A stretch of DNA of 64,000 nucleotides from Guptibacillus hwajinpoensis (GTDB lineage: Bacteria; Bacillota; Bacilli; Bacillales; Guptibacillaceae). Shown here piece after piece: positions 18,551 to 26,768 of the stretch (position 1 is the first letter of the stretch; every line of letters begins with the position of its first letter). The notes below the pieces were generated by a model that was not told the origin of the DNA, searched no databases, and was given only the letters and a program-made list of their open reading frames with translations. The position numbers and the translations under genes are program-made. The stretch lies in assembly GCF_005144865.1 (NCBI RefSeq), contig NZ_SWFM01000001.1, forward strand, positions 1,116,001 through 1,180,000. Direction: 5' to 3'.

Positions 18551-19123
18551 TTAGTTGTTTTTCTCTGTTGGTCCCTGCCAGTCGGACATCCCCGGAACAA
18601 TATTCTTCACGTTTTTATAGCCTTTTCCACTTAACTTTTGAGCAGCCAAATCACTGCGGTTACCCGTACGGCAAATCACGTGAATATCATCATCTTTGTT
18701 TAGTTCTTCATAACGTTCTTCTAGTTCCCCAAGGGGTATATTGACTGCACCTGGGATATGTCCGAATGCATATTCAGCAGGTTCACGAACATCTAGGATC
18801 GAAATGTTTTCTTCTCCATCTATCTTGCTGCGAAGTCCATCTAAATCAAGAACATTTTCATGTTTCTTTTCTTCGGACGTTTCTCCTTCACTTGCTTTTC
18901 TTATATAGTGCTTCAATACTTCGCCATCTTCCACAGTTCCTAAATATTGATGTCCTGTGGATTCGGACCATGCTTTAATATCTGCTGTTGATCCTTTATC
19001 AGTTGCTTGAACTTCAATCACTAGACCAGGATCCAAATTTTTTATTGCTTTTTTTGTTTTTACAATCGGCATCGGACAAGCCAAACCTTTTGCGTCCAAT
19101 GTTTCATTTGCAACAAGACTCAT
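18551..19123 (-). CDS. TusA-rhodanese fusion (CstA-like sulfurtransferase)
   Basis: 190 residues. N-terminal TusA domain with Cys16 (GLACPMPIVKTKK), a charged linker near 78-92, then a rhodanese domain with Cys151 (HVICRTGNRSDLAAQ). Staphylococcal CstA also joins TusA and rhodanese modules and collects sulfane sulfur for the dioxygenase. The clear two-cysteine arrangement suggests intramolecular sulfur transfer. Second gene of the operon. Confidence 0.88.
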   Translation of the reverse strand: MSLVANETLDAKGLACPMPIVKTKKAIKNLDPGLVIEVQATDKGSTADIKAWSESTGHQYLGTVEDGEVLKHYIRKASEGETSEEKKHENVLDLDGLRSKIDGEENISILDVREPAEYAFGHIPGAVNIPLGELEERYEELNKDDDIHVICRTGNRSDLAAQKLSGKGYKNVKNIVPGMSDWQGPTEKNN

Positions 19124-19136
19124 CTTGAATCCTCCT

Positions 19137-19436
19137 TTATTTCTCTACTTCGTCTTTCCATTCAAGCATGCCGCCTGTCATATTACGTACGTTGTAGCCT
19201 TGCTCATCTAATAATTGGTATGCCTTTCCGCTTCGTCCACCTGAACGGCAAACCATAATATGTTCTTTTGATTGATCAATTTCATCAAGACGATCTGGTA
19301 ATTCACCCAAAGGAATATGAGTTGCGCCAGAAATCTTACCCTGAGCCACTTCTTCGTCCTCTCGCACATCAATGATGCTTACATCTTCGTTACTTTTTAC
19401 TTTCTTTGCTACTTCTTCTGGTTTAATTTCCTTCAT
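19137..19436 (-). CDS. Single-domain rhodanese sulfurtransferase
   Basis: 99 residues from ATG 19436 (AAGGAGG nearby). Active-site loop with Cys63 (HIMVCRSGGRSGKAYQ), and DVREDEEVAQGKI as the rhodanese entry motif. First gene of the operon, directly behind a promoter overlapped by CstR/CsoR-like operators, so it should be the most strongly induced by reactive sulfur species. Confidence 0.9.
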   Translation of the reverse strand: MKEIKPEEVAKKVKSNEDVSIIDVREDEEVAQGKISGATHIPLGELPDRLDEIDQSKEHIMVCRSGGRSGKAYQLLDEQGYNVRNMTGGMLEWKDEVEK

Positions 19437-19495
19437 GTTTCTTACCTCCTTGAGTATAGGTTATTACTTATTCCCTTAATTACTTAAAATCATCA

Positions 19496-19511
19496 GTACC
19501 CCAACGGGTAT
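19496..19511. promoter_or_regulatory. CstR/CsoR-like operator, leader copy
   Basis: GTACCC-CAAC-GGGTAT, a near-perfect palindrome with the C-tract/G-tract layout of CsoR-family operators. It lies in the 5' leader, about 67 bp downstream of the promoter copy (centre to centre). Confidence 0.7.
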
Positions 19512-19557
19512 AAGGGACGTTAAAAAATATTAATTATTATTTGTTTAATATGTCGCC

Positions 19558-19586
19558 ATTCTATACCCCTATGGGTATATTGTCAA
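19558..19586 (-). promoter_or_regulatory. Sigma-A promoter of the reactive-sulfur operon
   Basis: Minus strand: perfect -35 TTGACA (19581-19586), 17-bp spacer, -10 TAGAAT (19558-19563). The spacer is filled by the palindrome at 19562-19579, so a bound CsoR-family tetramer would exclude RNA polymerase. Confidence 0.8.
19562..19579. promoter_or_regulatory. CstR/CsoR-like operator, promoter copy
   Basis: Perfect 7-4-7 palindrome TATACCC-CTAT-GGGTATA sitting between the -35 and -10 boxes. This fits the published pattern for persulfide sensor CstR and copper sensor CsoR. No cstR gene is in the window, so the regulator must be encoded elsewhere. Confidence 0.8.
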
Positions 19587-19727
19587 ACCCAGATGATCAC
19601 TAAATTCAATCAACCTCCTTATGACGTTTTGCAACAATTCATTTGTTCTTCTTAAGTACTATTACCAATTAGCTTGTAGACTTAAACATGTAATATTTTT
19701 ACGATTTATTCTACACGGTGTTTAAAT

Positions 19728-19936
19728 GAAAGGCTGTTTTCATAAACATTGTTGCTATAAAGCGGTTGAATTCTGTTTCAAGATCCTCGCTTTTCGCAAG
19801 GCTGTGAGCTTCCTGAAACGCTTTAGGCGCTGCGGGATGTCACCTTTTGAAAGTATTTTGTTATAAAGAACCACGATTAGATGATTGAGCGGAAATCACC
19901 TCCTACTTTTATAACAATAAAGTATAGAAAAGAGCT
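19728..19936 (+). repeat. MITE-like 235-bp repeat family, rearranged copy
   Basis: The left end is normal (AAAGGCTGTTTTCATAAACA, then TTGTTGCTATAA). The right part (GAGCGGAAATCACCTCC, then TTTTATAACAATAAAGT) is the reverse complement of a left end, so this copy has two left ends facing each other around a diverged core. Confidence 0.6.
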
Positions 19937-20066
19937 AAATAAAAAAAGCCGTTCCGCTTTAATAGCGACTAACAGCATCGTACAGCTTATTTTATTAACT
20001 CCTATCTAATGAAATTTGATTGCTACAACCTTCTTTACATTTACAGAAAGTGATTAATAAATAATT

Positions 20067-20100
20067 AAGGGAACCCCATTTTGATAGGGTTCCCTTTTTT
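20067..20100. terminator. Hairpin terminator downstream of the histidine kinase
   Basis: AAGGGAACCC - 10-nt loop - GGGTTCCCTT. The T-run is stronger on the plus strand, but it is the first hairpin beyond the kinase stop on the minus strand. Orientation uncertain. Confidence 0.5.
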
Positions 20101-20187
20101 TAGCTCCAAAAAAGATCGAATTGTTGATAATAGCAAATATATCTTATATTAATAAAGAATGCTCATGTCTAAAATATCACGATTATT

Positions 20188-21279
20188 TTATGTACAAACA
20201 GGTAATGAAAACGTGAAAGTGTGGCAGTTCCCTTCTGACTTAACTCTAATTTTACCGTCATGGTGTTCAATGATTTCTTTAGATATTGCGAGTCCAAGTC
20301 CTGTTCCGCCTGAATCATTTCTTTCCCGCGAAGGATCAACACGATATAATCTTTCAAAGATCTTTTCTTTTGCTTCTAATGGAATTGCTTGCCCGGGACC
20401 TATGATAGACAGCGTATATCTTCCTTTTACTATTTCTCCTTTTATCGTAATTGGGCCAGTTCCTTCATAGTACTTTATAGCATTATCAAGTAAATTATTA
20501 ATAACTTGTAGGATGCCCTCGTTATAAACCTTAACTATTCCTGTATCGACCTCGGTTTTCACTTTAATTCCTGCATTTTTTAATGACCAGCGAAACATCT
20601 CAACAGATTGCTCTACTAGCAATTGCATATTCATAGGTTCTTTCTCAGAGTATGATTGTTCTTTGAAATAATCCCATTCCTTCAATTGTTCAAGCTGTTC
20701 AACCATGTGTATAAGTCGTTCTGATTCACTATGAAGAGATTCATACATCTTTTGATCCCCTTCAACCACACCATCTTTCAAAGCACCAAGATATCCCTTT
20801 AGATTGGTTAATGGTGTACGGAATTCATGAGATAAATCAGAAATCAATTCTTTCCTATGTCTTTGTGTATCTTTTAATTGTTTAACAAGGTCATTGAAAT
20901 GACCGATCAACTGTCCCATCTCATCCTTAGTATCCACTTGAATAGGTACGGGATATTGACCTTCTTTCATTCTTTTAGTAGATTCGATCAACTCTTTTAA
21001 CGGACGTATTGTTTTCTTTACTAAGTAATAATGAATGAAGCTACCAATAAAGATCGCGGCAATACTAAATATCCATAAATATTGAAAAAGGGTTGAATTA
21101 AACAGATTTTGTTTCTGATCATTCCAGGTCCCTAATCCATCCGCCAAAAAACAAGCCGTGTTATAAATCGCCCAGCTACTCAATACAATAAACGTGCCCA
21201 CGACAATAACATTAATAAGTGTCAAACGCCATAAAAATCGACTTGGAAGGACTGACTTTGTAAGTTTATTCCACAACAA
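20188..21279 (-). CDS. Sensor histidine kinase of a two-component system
   Basis: 363 residues from a TTG at 21279 (or the next TTG, 21276), overlapping the response regulator end; GGGG lies 7 nt upstream. Two membrane helices (about 15-41 and 68-88) enclose a short extracytoplasmic loop of about 25 residues with one Cys. Then come a HAMP linker, the H-box with His151 (DLSHEFRTPLTNLKG), the N-box (NNLLDNAIKYYEG) and the G2 box (GGTGLGLAISKEIIEHHDG). The G1 box, usually DxGxGI, reads SIIGPGQAIP and lacks the aspartate. It partners the regulator just upstream in a thiol-redox operon, so a redox or envelope signal is likely (inference). Confidence 0.88.
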   Translation of the reverse strand: MLWNKLTKSVLPSRFLWRLTLINVIVVGTFIVLSSWAIYNTACFLADGLGTWNDQKQNLFNSTLFQYLWIFSIAAIFIGSFIHYYLVKKTIRPLKELIESTKRMKEGQYPVPIQVDTKDEMGQLIGHFNDLVKQLKDTQRHRKELISDLSHEFRTPLTNLKGYLGALKDGVVEGDQKMYESLHSESERLIHMVEQLEQLKEWDYFKEQSYSEKEPMNMQLLVEQSVEMFRWSLKNAGIKVKTEVDTGIVKVYNEGILQVINNLLDNAIKYYEGTGPITIKGEIVKGRYTLSIIGPGQAIPLEAKEKIFERLYRVDPSRERNDSGGTGLGLAISKEIIEHHDGKIRVKSEGNCHTFTFSLPVCT

Positions 21280-21949
21280 ATTTATACCCCATACCTCGAA
21301 CTGTTTGAATACGTTCAGGAATACTAGGATTAGATTCAATTTTAGCTCGTAATTTCTTAATATGGGCATCAATCGTTCGATCCATTACCGTTTTATCTAC
21401 ATAGGGATATAATTGTTGAATTAGATCTTCTCTAGTTATAACCACATTAGGATTTTCCATAAAATGATACAGAAGATTGAATTCATGTTTTGTTAAGTTT
21501 AACTGTCTGTCATATAGTAATACTTCACCTTTTCGAGGTTTAATACATAACCCATTGTAGGTGAGCTTTTGACAAAATTGTCCTGTACGTCTTAGTACGG
21601 CTTCAACGTGAGCGATAAGTTCTTCTGGATCAAACGGCTTCGTCAAATAATCGTCCGCTCCCATCTTTAATCCATTGATCTTATCATCTGTTCGCGCTTT
21701 TGCTGATAGCATAATGATAGAAACTTCATTACGTTCTTGTTCCCGAACCCACTTACAGAATTCCTCTCCAGATAATTTAGGAAGCATTAAATCAAGAACG
21801 ACTAGGCACGGATGATGTTCTAGAAAAACATCTTTTGCTGATTCTCCGTCATCAGCTTCTACAACCCGGTAACCTGCACCTTTTAAATAGATGGTAACAA
21901 GACTGCGAATCATTTGATCATCTTCTACCACTAGTATTGTCTGCTTCAC
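21266..21949 (-). CDS. OmpR/PhoB-family response regulator
   Basis: 227 residues from GTG 21949 (GAGG 8 nt upstream). The receiver domain has acidic residues EDD at 9-11, phospho-acceptor Asp53 (VVLDLMLP) and the YLTKPFD lysine; the C-terminal winged helix ends RIQTVRGMGYKFVVE. Translationally coupled to the kinase, whose start overlaps its end by 14 bp. It probably controls its own operon; a direct repeat upstream of the first gene is a candidate site. Confidence 0.93.
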   Translation of the reverse strand: MKQTILVVEDDQMIRSLVTIYLKGAGYRVVEADDGESAKDVFLEHHPCLVVLDLMLPKLSGEEFCKWVREQERNEVSIIMLSAKARTDDKINGLKMGADDYLTKPFDPEELIAHVEAVLRRTGQFCQKLTYNGLCIKPRKGEVLLYDRQLNLTKHEFNLLYHFMENPNVVITREDLIQQLYPYVDKTVMDRTIDAHIKKLRAKIESNPSIPERIQTVRGMGYKFVVE

Positions 21950-21986
21950 CTAATTCACCTCTTGGCTATTGTGCTATATGCAAAGT

Positions 21987-22577
21987 TTACTTCATTTTCT
22001 CATATTCTTGTACCATGAGATCATAATTTAATGCACCCCTTGCTACGAACTGTATACGACCCTCTGAATCAATCATATATGAAGTTGGATAAGCACGTAC
22101 TTGATAAGTATCAGAAACCTCAGAACTATCATCCATAACTACTGGAAATGTCATTTCGAACTCTTTTATAAACTTTTTAACTTCATCAACGCTCTCCTCT
22201 GTTTCTGTGAGGTTTACTGCTAATATTTCTACATCTTTGTCCTCATATAGCTTTTGAAAATCAGGAATCTCCGCTCTACATGGGGGACACCATGTAGCCC
22301 AAAAATTTACGATTACTCGCTCTCCTCTATAATCAGACAATTGGACGGTTTCACCATTTGGTGTCTGTAACGTAAAGTCAGGAGCAATTTGACCTTCATT
22401 TAATCCGACACTTTTCGATTTATTTTCCTCTTCATTACTAGATTGAATTGACTGTTGGGAGTTTAGTGAAGTACCGCTATTATTGGCTTCGTTAGTATCA
22501 TCTGTGGAAATGGTAAAATCATAAACAGCCCAACCTAACATACCTAGTACCACGATAATAAAAATTGTTTTTTTCAT
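21987..22577 (-). CDS. Membrane-anchored TlpA/ResA-type thiol-disulfide oxidoreductase
   Basis: 196 residues from ATG 22577 behind AAGGAGG. One N-terminal anchor helix (about 4-20), an Asn/Ser/Glu-rich linker (28-58), then a thioredoxin domain with Cys97 and Cys100 in FWATWCPPC. It acts on the outer face of the membrane, reducing disulfides with electrons passed on by the CcdA protein encoded next to it. It differs from a cytochrome c ResA only by context, as no heme-lyase gene is present here. Confidence 0.9.
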   Translation of the reverse strand: MKKTIFIIVVLGMLGWAVYDFTISTDDTNEANNSGTSLNSQQSIQSSNEEENKSKSVGLNEGQIAPDFTLQTPNGETVQLSDYRGERVIVNFWATWCPPCRAEIPDFQKLYEDKDVEILAVNLTETEESVDEVKKFIKEFEMTFPVVMDDSSEVSDTYQVRAYPTSYMIDSEGRIQFVARGALNYDLMVQEYEKMK

Positions 22578-22590
22578 TATTTTGTCCTCC

Positions 22591-23352
22591 TTAACCTAAT
22601 TCTGATAACCATGTTTCTTGTACTAAATCAAGCAAAAATCCTGTTATTCGAGGCATTAACCCGAAAAACAAAATCAGTCCCATTATAATCATAATGACAG
22701 CACCGATTTTCATAATTACCTGACTATGCCTAACAATCCACCTTGTAGAACCAAGGAAGAAAGTTAAGATAAGAAATGGTAAAGAAAATCCAATTACATA
22801 CATAACAGTATAAAAAATTCCATGCCCTGGATTACTCGCAGCCAATAATAGAATCGACCCAAAAATAGGACCGATACAAGGAGTCCAGCCAGCTGCAAAA
22901 CCAAGTCCTACAAAAAATGTCCCAAGGTATCCAGCTGGTTTTTTAGAATAACGAAAACGCCTTTCTTTCATTAATGCAGGTATCGTAATCCATCCTGCAA
23001 CAAACATACCCATAATGATAATAAAAATCCCAGCAATTCGCTGAATAAATAACCCAGAGTCACCTAGCAGTAGGTTTTGAGCCCATTGCCCTAAGAAAGA
23101 TGCACTAGCACCTAAACTTATAAAAACAAGTGATACTGCTAGTAAGAAAAATAGGGAGTGGCTCAATAACTGACTACGAATTTTTGCATTCTTATTATTC
23201 TGCAACTCCTTTACACTAATCCCAGTTATATAGGACATATATGCAGGGAAAATTGGTAACACACAGGGAGACAAAAATGATAAAGCTCCAGCTCCGATTG
23301 CAAGGAACAACCCTACAATTAGAGCTGTATCTGATTCAATTCCTACCACCAC
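22591..23352 (-). CDS. ccdA: CcdA-family transmembrane electron carrier
   Basis: 253 codons from GTG 23352, overlapping the preceding gene by 17 bp; a second GTG directly after is possible. Six or more membrane helices with the paired redox cysteines in FLSPCVLPIFPAYM and GWTPCIGPIFGSIL. It moves reducing equivalents from cytoplasmic thioredoxin to the TlpA-type partner outside. The pairing with TlpA and a two-component system makes a self-contained extracytoplasmic thiol-reduction module. Confidence 0.92.
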   Translation of the reverse strand: MVVGIESDTALIVGLFLAIGAGALSFLSPCVLPIFPAYMSYITGISVKELQNNKNAKIRSQLLSHSLFFLLAVSLVFISLGASASFLGQWAQNLLLGDSGLFIQRIAGIFIIIMGMFVAGWITIPALMKERRFRYSKKPAGYLGTFFVGLGFAAGWTPCIGPIFGSILLLAASNPGHGIFYTVMYVIGFSLPFLILTFFLGSTRWIVRHSQVIMKIGAVIMIIMGLILFFGLMPRITGFLLDLVQETWLSELG

Positions 23353-23995
23353 GATCCCTCTTTCTTTTAGTTATTATGATTATTGACATGCTAATTAAAT
23401 AGATTAGACATACGAACCAAGGAGCCATTAGATAACCAAATACAGTTACAAACGGCTGAGTAATACTTAATAGTAGCATTCCTCCAGACCACATCGTTAC
23501 AATCACAACTATGAGAGTATGTACTTCTCTCCGTCCACGACTACTAATGAATAAGACCAGGAGAATACTAGATAAAACCAAGTATCCGAATGCAAACGAA
23601 TTATTATTCCAAACAAGTTGAATAAATTCATACATAAATGATGCTACTAGAAAAACCAACAATAAAGATTCAATAAAGCGGGGCTCAACAATACGCCGTG
23701 AATTAGTCTTTATAAGATTGACGATGATGCTGATGACAACAGCTATATAAAATGCATGTGAGCTACTCGGATATGCTAATATCGCCAGTGGATCCTTGAT
23801 AAAAACAAAAAAATTCACAATGATTTTTCCAATCCAAATAAAGATAATCAAATTAATAAGTTGTGAAACTATTTCTTCAACATGCTCTTTTCTTTTTTGC
23901 TTCGGTAAATCACTAATTATATAAAAGGTAATAAGTCCTATGATTAGACTTAAAGCAATTATGCCAATTGGTATTAACTTACTTGCACTCACCAT
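23336..23995 (-). CDS. Multi-pass membrane protein of the thiol-redox operon
   Basis: 219 residues from ATG 23995 (GGAGG 9 nt upstream). About seven hydrophobic segments and a basic C-terminus (TKRKRDRGGRN); no cysteine pairs visible. No family recognised. First gene of the operon and overlapping ccdA, so it is likely a functional partner of the CcdA-TlpA pathway. Confidence 0.7.
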   Translation of the reverse strand: MVSASKLIPIGIIALSLIIGLITFYIISDLPKQKRKEHVEEIVSQLINLIIFIWIGKIIVNFFVFIKDPLAILAYPSSSHAFYIAVVISIIVNLIKTNSRRIVEPRFIESLLLVFLVASFMYEFIQLVWNNNSFAFGYLVLSSILLVLFISSRGRREVHTLIVVIVTMWSGGMLLLSITQPFVTVFGYLMAPWFVCLIYLISMSIIIITKRKRDRGGRN

Positions 23996-24047
23996 TTGAC
24001 GTTTCCTCCATTTCACTCTCTTTAGAGTCTTATCATACAAAGCTAGT

Positions 24048-24066
24048 ATGAAAATTTGATGAAAAT
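24048..24066. promoter_or_regulatory. Direct repeat upstream of the thiol-redox operon, candidate response-regulator site
   Basis: ATGAAAAT occurs at 24048-24055 and again at 24059-24066, an 11-bp period as used by OmpR-family dimers binding head-to-tail. It lies 53 bp upstream of the first start codon of the operon that encodes such a regulator. Confidence 0.4.
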
Positions 24067-24246
24067 AACCAGGTTAAACCAACGGATTGGTCAATAACAC
24101 AGTTCATACAATGATTCTATTGTGTATCTCCTTTATGTAGCAAGAATTAAAGCCTTATATAAAATTAGCGTGAGACCCCTCCCAATAGAAATCAAATATT
24201 TGAAATATATCAACAGGTTAATACTAACTAGCAACTACATAAAAAA

Positions 24247-24311
24247 AGCGTAATCTTTTCTAGATTAACGCTAGGCATTAGAAAAAGGAACTTCAATTGA
24301 AGTTCCTTTTT
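24247..24311. terminator. Two adjacent hairpins after the VOC gene, one a perfect 30-bp palindrome
   Basis: 24282-24311 has 13-bp arms (AAAAAGGAACTTC and complement) around AATT, with T-runs on both strands. 24247-24272 is a second imperfect hairpin (AGCGTAATC / GATTAACGCT). They separate the VOC gene from the redox operon. Confidence 0.75.
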
Positions 24312-24359
24312 CCAGATTAATAAGGTATAGCGACCATTAGTCAATTCAAAAAATGTTAC

Positions 24360-24743
24360 TTATACACTCTTTTCCATGACTGCAAAGTAATTGTCTTCAT
24401 TATCTGCAAAATTAAATACTTTACCGGTAGGCATATTAACAATTTCTCCTACTTTGATATTTTTATTTGATAAATCTTCATATAATTTATCGAGATTTTC
24501 TGTGAAAAACATTAAAGAAGGGGTACCAAGATTTAATCCAGGCGACATTTTTGCAACAACTTCCTTATTATGAATAATGATACTCGTTTCCGAATCCTTT
24601 GTAGGGGAGATCTCAATCCATCTCATACCTTGACCATTAGTTTCTTCAGAAATTACACTAAACCCTACATTTTTCGTCCAAAAATCTACTGCCTCATCTT
24701 GATTATCAACATACAACATGATTTGACCAACTTTATTAATCAT
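24360..24743 (-). CDS. VOC-superfamily (glyoxalase/bleomycin-resistance-like) protein
   Basis: 127 residues from ATG 24743 with AGGAGGG upstream. Two beta-alpha-beta-beta-beta modules: QIMLYVDNQDEAVDFWTKNVGF at the start and VFNFADNEDNYFAVME at the end. It is closest in look to YraH/PhnB-type proteins of this size. Enzyme or binding role unknown. Single gene with its own terminator. Confidence 0.82.
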   Translation of the reverse strand: MINKVGQIMLYVDNQDEAVDFWTKNVGFSVISEETNGQGMRWIEISPTKDSETSIIIHNKEVVAKMSPGLNLGTPSLMFFTENLDKLYEDLSNKNIKVGEIVNMPTGKVFNFADNEDNYFAVMEKSV

Positions 24744-24861
24744 TCATATCCCTCCTAAATGTTTTGTTGTCCCTAGTTAATTCTACAACTTCGATCAGTA
24801 AACCTTTTAAATCTAAAATTCCAAAATCTATACAATTCACTCATCCGTCCCTTTTCAAAGC

Positions 24862-24966
24862 TTACTTAAACACCCCTTCTTCAAGCATTCTCCCTTCTCG
24901 CCACTCCGTAATCGTATAAGGTAGCTTATCCTGATAAGTAGAGTCATTTCCCCTTTGAGGACAAGG
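24862..24966 (-). pseudogene. C-terminal stub of a broken gene
   Basis: The minus strand reads in one frame CPQRGNDSTYQDKLPYTITE, then WREGRMLEEGVFK and a stop, with protein-like composition but a stop codon just upstream and no start. It probably is the 3' end of a decayed gene. The surrounding stretch 24744-25037 holds nothing else. Confidence 0.35.
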
Positions 24967-25037
24967 CTAATAAGTCCCCCCATGCTCCACTTCGTTTTAA
25001 ACCATCTTTACTCAATAATCTCTCTGTCTTTTTTATT

Positions 25038-25275
25038 GGCTCTTTTTTAAAAGATTGTTGGTTTTGAAAAGGGATTTGTATAAAAAGCCACACTTAGCTG
25101 ATTGTAGCGGAAGGGTGCTCGACTCCTGCGGGATTAGCGGGACAGGTGAGACCCCACAGGCGCAATGTTTTTGTGCGCCGAGGAGGCTCAGCGCCCGCCC
25201 CGCGGAAAGCGAGCATCCTGAAGCGGAAATCCCTCTCATTCTTATAGAAACAATGTTTACGAAAACAGCCTTTTA
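25038..25275 (-). repeat. MITE-like 235-bp repeat family, full copy, inverted
   Basis: Same element as 14805-15039 in reverse orientation, from GGCTCTTTT at the left to ACGAAAACAGCCTTTT at the right. The short open frames on both strands are part of the repeat. Confidence 0.85.
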
Positions 25276-25483
25276 AAATGAAATTCGAGTTGTTATAACC
25301 TGATTATAAATGTGTCATTCTGTTTGCAAATCCTTTACGTTTGACCAATCCTCGCTTCAATTTACAGGTATAGGGGTATTCTATTTAATGAAGAATAGGA
25401 CACAGAGAAGGTGTAACCACCTGAGAACGGTTAACAGACACGAAGCATTTATTTAGAAAGCAAACATGAGAGGCGATAGAAGA

Positions 25484-26716
25484 ATGACACGTATACTAAT
25501 GGGACTACTAGCGATTTTAATCATTAGTTTAATAAGTTTTGGGGGAGCTCATAAATGGGCTTCATCTAATAAAGATAGTTCAAACAAAAGTAAGTGGGTT
25601 GGTACATGGACGGCAAGCATGCAGGCGCCTGCTAAAGATGGAAATTCTCACGATGGATTTGAGGATCAAACCATTCGCTTAATTCTCCGACCACACATCG
25701 ACGGGGATGAAATGCGCATTCGTTTATCAAATGAATTCGGCTCATTGCCATTATCAATGAAAGAAGTACGAGTAGCTGCTTCAAAGGAAGGGGCAAGCGT
25801 AGATGGTGAGACAGATCAGGTGATTACGTTCAATGGAGAAAAATCTGTAACCATTCCTGCAGGAGAAAAACAGTATAGTGATTCGATTAAATTTCCTGTG
25901 GATGCTGATCAAAACTTGACTGTTAGCTTATACGTTGATAAAAAAACAGGACCAACAACGTGGCATCAGCGTTCAACGCAAACGGTTTACATGTCTGAAA
26001 GTGGGAATCATGCAGCAGATGCTGAGGATTCGGCATACACATCGAAAGAGGAGGCCTGGTTCTGGCTCGACAGAATGGAGGTCGTTCCTAATGATTCCGT
26101 CAATGGTGCCGTTGTTGTGATGGGAAGCTCGATTGCGAATGGGAATAATTCGACGATGAGTGCAAACCATCGATGGCCTGATTATCTTGCCAATCGCATG
26201 AACGCAGAAGATGCTAAAGTGAAAATGTCTGTCTTGAATGCCGGTGTTTCCGCCAATCATTTAATCAATAGTGAAGCAGGAAAAGGTGAGAACGCACTCG
26301 CAAGGTTGAAGCGCGATGCTTTAAGTCAGAAAGGTGTAAAAGCTGTCATTCTCCATGAAGGTATTAACGATATTAGACACTATCCTGAATACGATTCAGA
26401 ACAAATCATTGATCGAATGAAGCAAATTATTAAAGCAACCCATAAAGAAGGCCTTACAATATACGGAGGCACATTAACACCATTCAAAAAGTCCGGTATG
26501 TATACGGAAGAAGGCGAGAAAACACGTCAGGAAGTCAATGAATGGATTAGAACGAGCGGAGCCTTCGACGCTGTTATCGATTTTGACAAAGCGCTTAGAG
26601 ATCCAGATGATCCTGAGAAATTTCTTTCAAAATATGACTCAGGTGACCACTTGCACCCGAATGATGATGGGTACAAAAAGATGGCTGAGACAGTTGATTT
26701 ATCAAACTTTGAATAA
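25484..26716 (+). CDS. Secreted SGNH/GDSL-type esterase or lipase
   Basis: 410 residues from ATG 25484 (AGAGGCG and GAAGA upstream). N-terminal membrane/signal segment (about 3-22), then a beta-rich domain of about 170 residues, then the SGNH hydrolase: block I VVMGSSIANG (nucleophile Ser), block II NAGVSANH, block III LHEGINDI, block V DHLHPND. This layout is like family-2 GDSL lipases that act on sugar esters or rhamnogalacturonan acetyl groups. It acts outside the cell. Monocistronic, with a strong terminator after it. Confidence 0.88.
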   Translation: MTRILMGLLAILIISLISFGGAHKWASSNKDSSNKSKWVGTWTASMQAPAKDGNSHDGFEDQTIRLILRPHIDGDEMRIRLSNEFGSLPLSMKEVRVAASKEGASVDGETDQVITFNGEKSVTIPAGEKQYSDSIKFPVDADQNLTVSLYVDKKTGPTTWHQRSTQTVYMSESGNHAADAEDSAYTSKEEAWFWLDRMEVVPNDSVNGAVVVMGSSIANGNNSTMSANHRWPDYLANRMNAEDAKVKMSVLNAGVSANHLINSEAGKGENALARLKRDALSQKGVKAVILHEGINDIRHYPEYDSEQIIDRMKQIIKATHKEGLTIYGGTLTPFKKSGMYTEEGEKTRQEVNEWIRTSGAFDAVIDFDKALRDPDDPEKFLSKYDSGDHLHPNDDGYKKMAETVDLSNFE

Positions 26717-26723
26717 CATCCAA

Positions 26724-26766
26724 AATAAAATGCTGACGATCCATACTGGATTATCAGCATTTTATT
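26724..26766. terminator. Bidirectional terminator between convergent genes
   Basis: AATAAAATGCTGA paired with TCAGCATTTTATT, loop region 17 nt containing a small inner hairpin. T/A runs on both sides. Confidence 0.75.
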
Positions 26767-26768
26767 AT

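Noticed and set aside
24282..24311. Perfect 30-bp palindrome as a recombination (att or dif) site
   Set aside because: It has flanking A and T runs and lies at a gene end, so a bidirectional terminator explains it.
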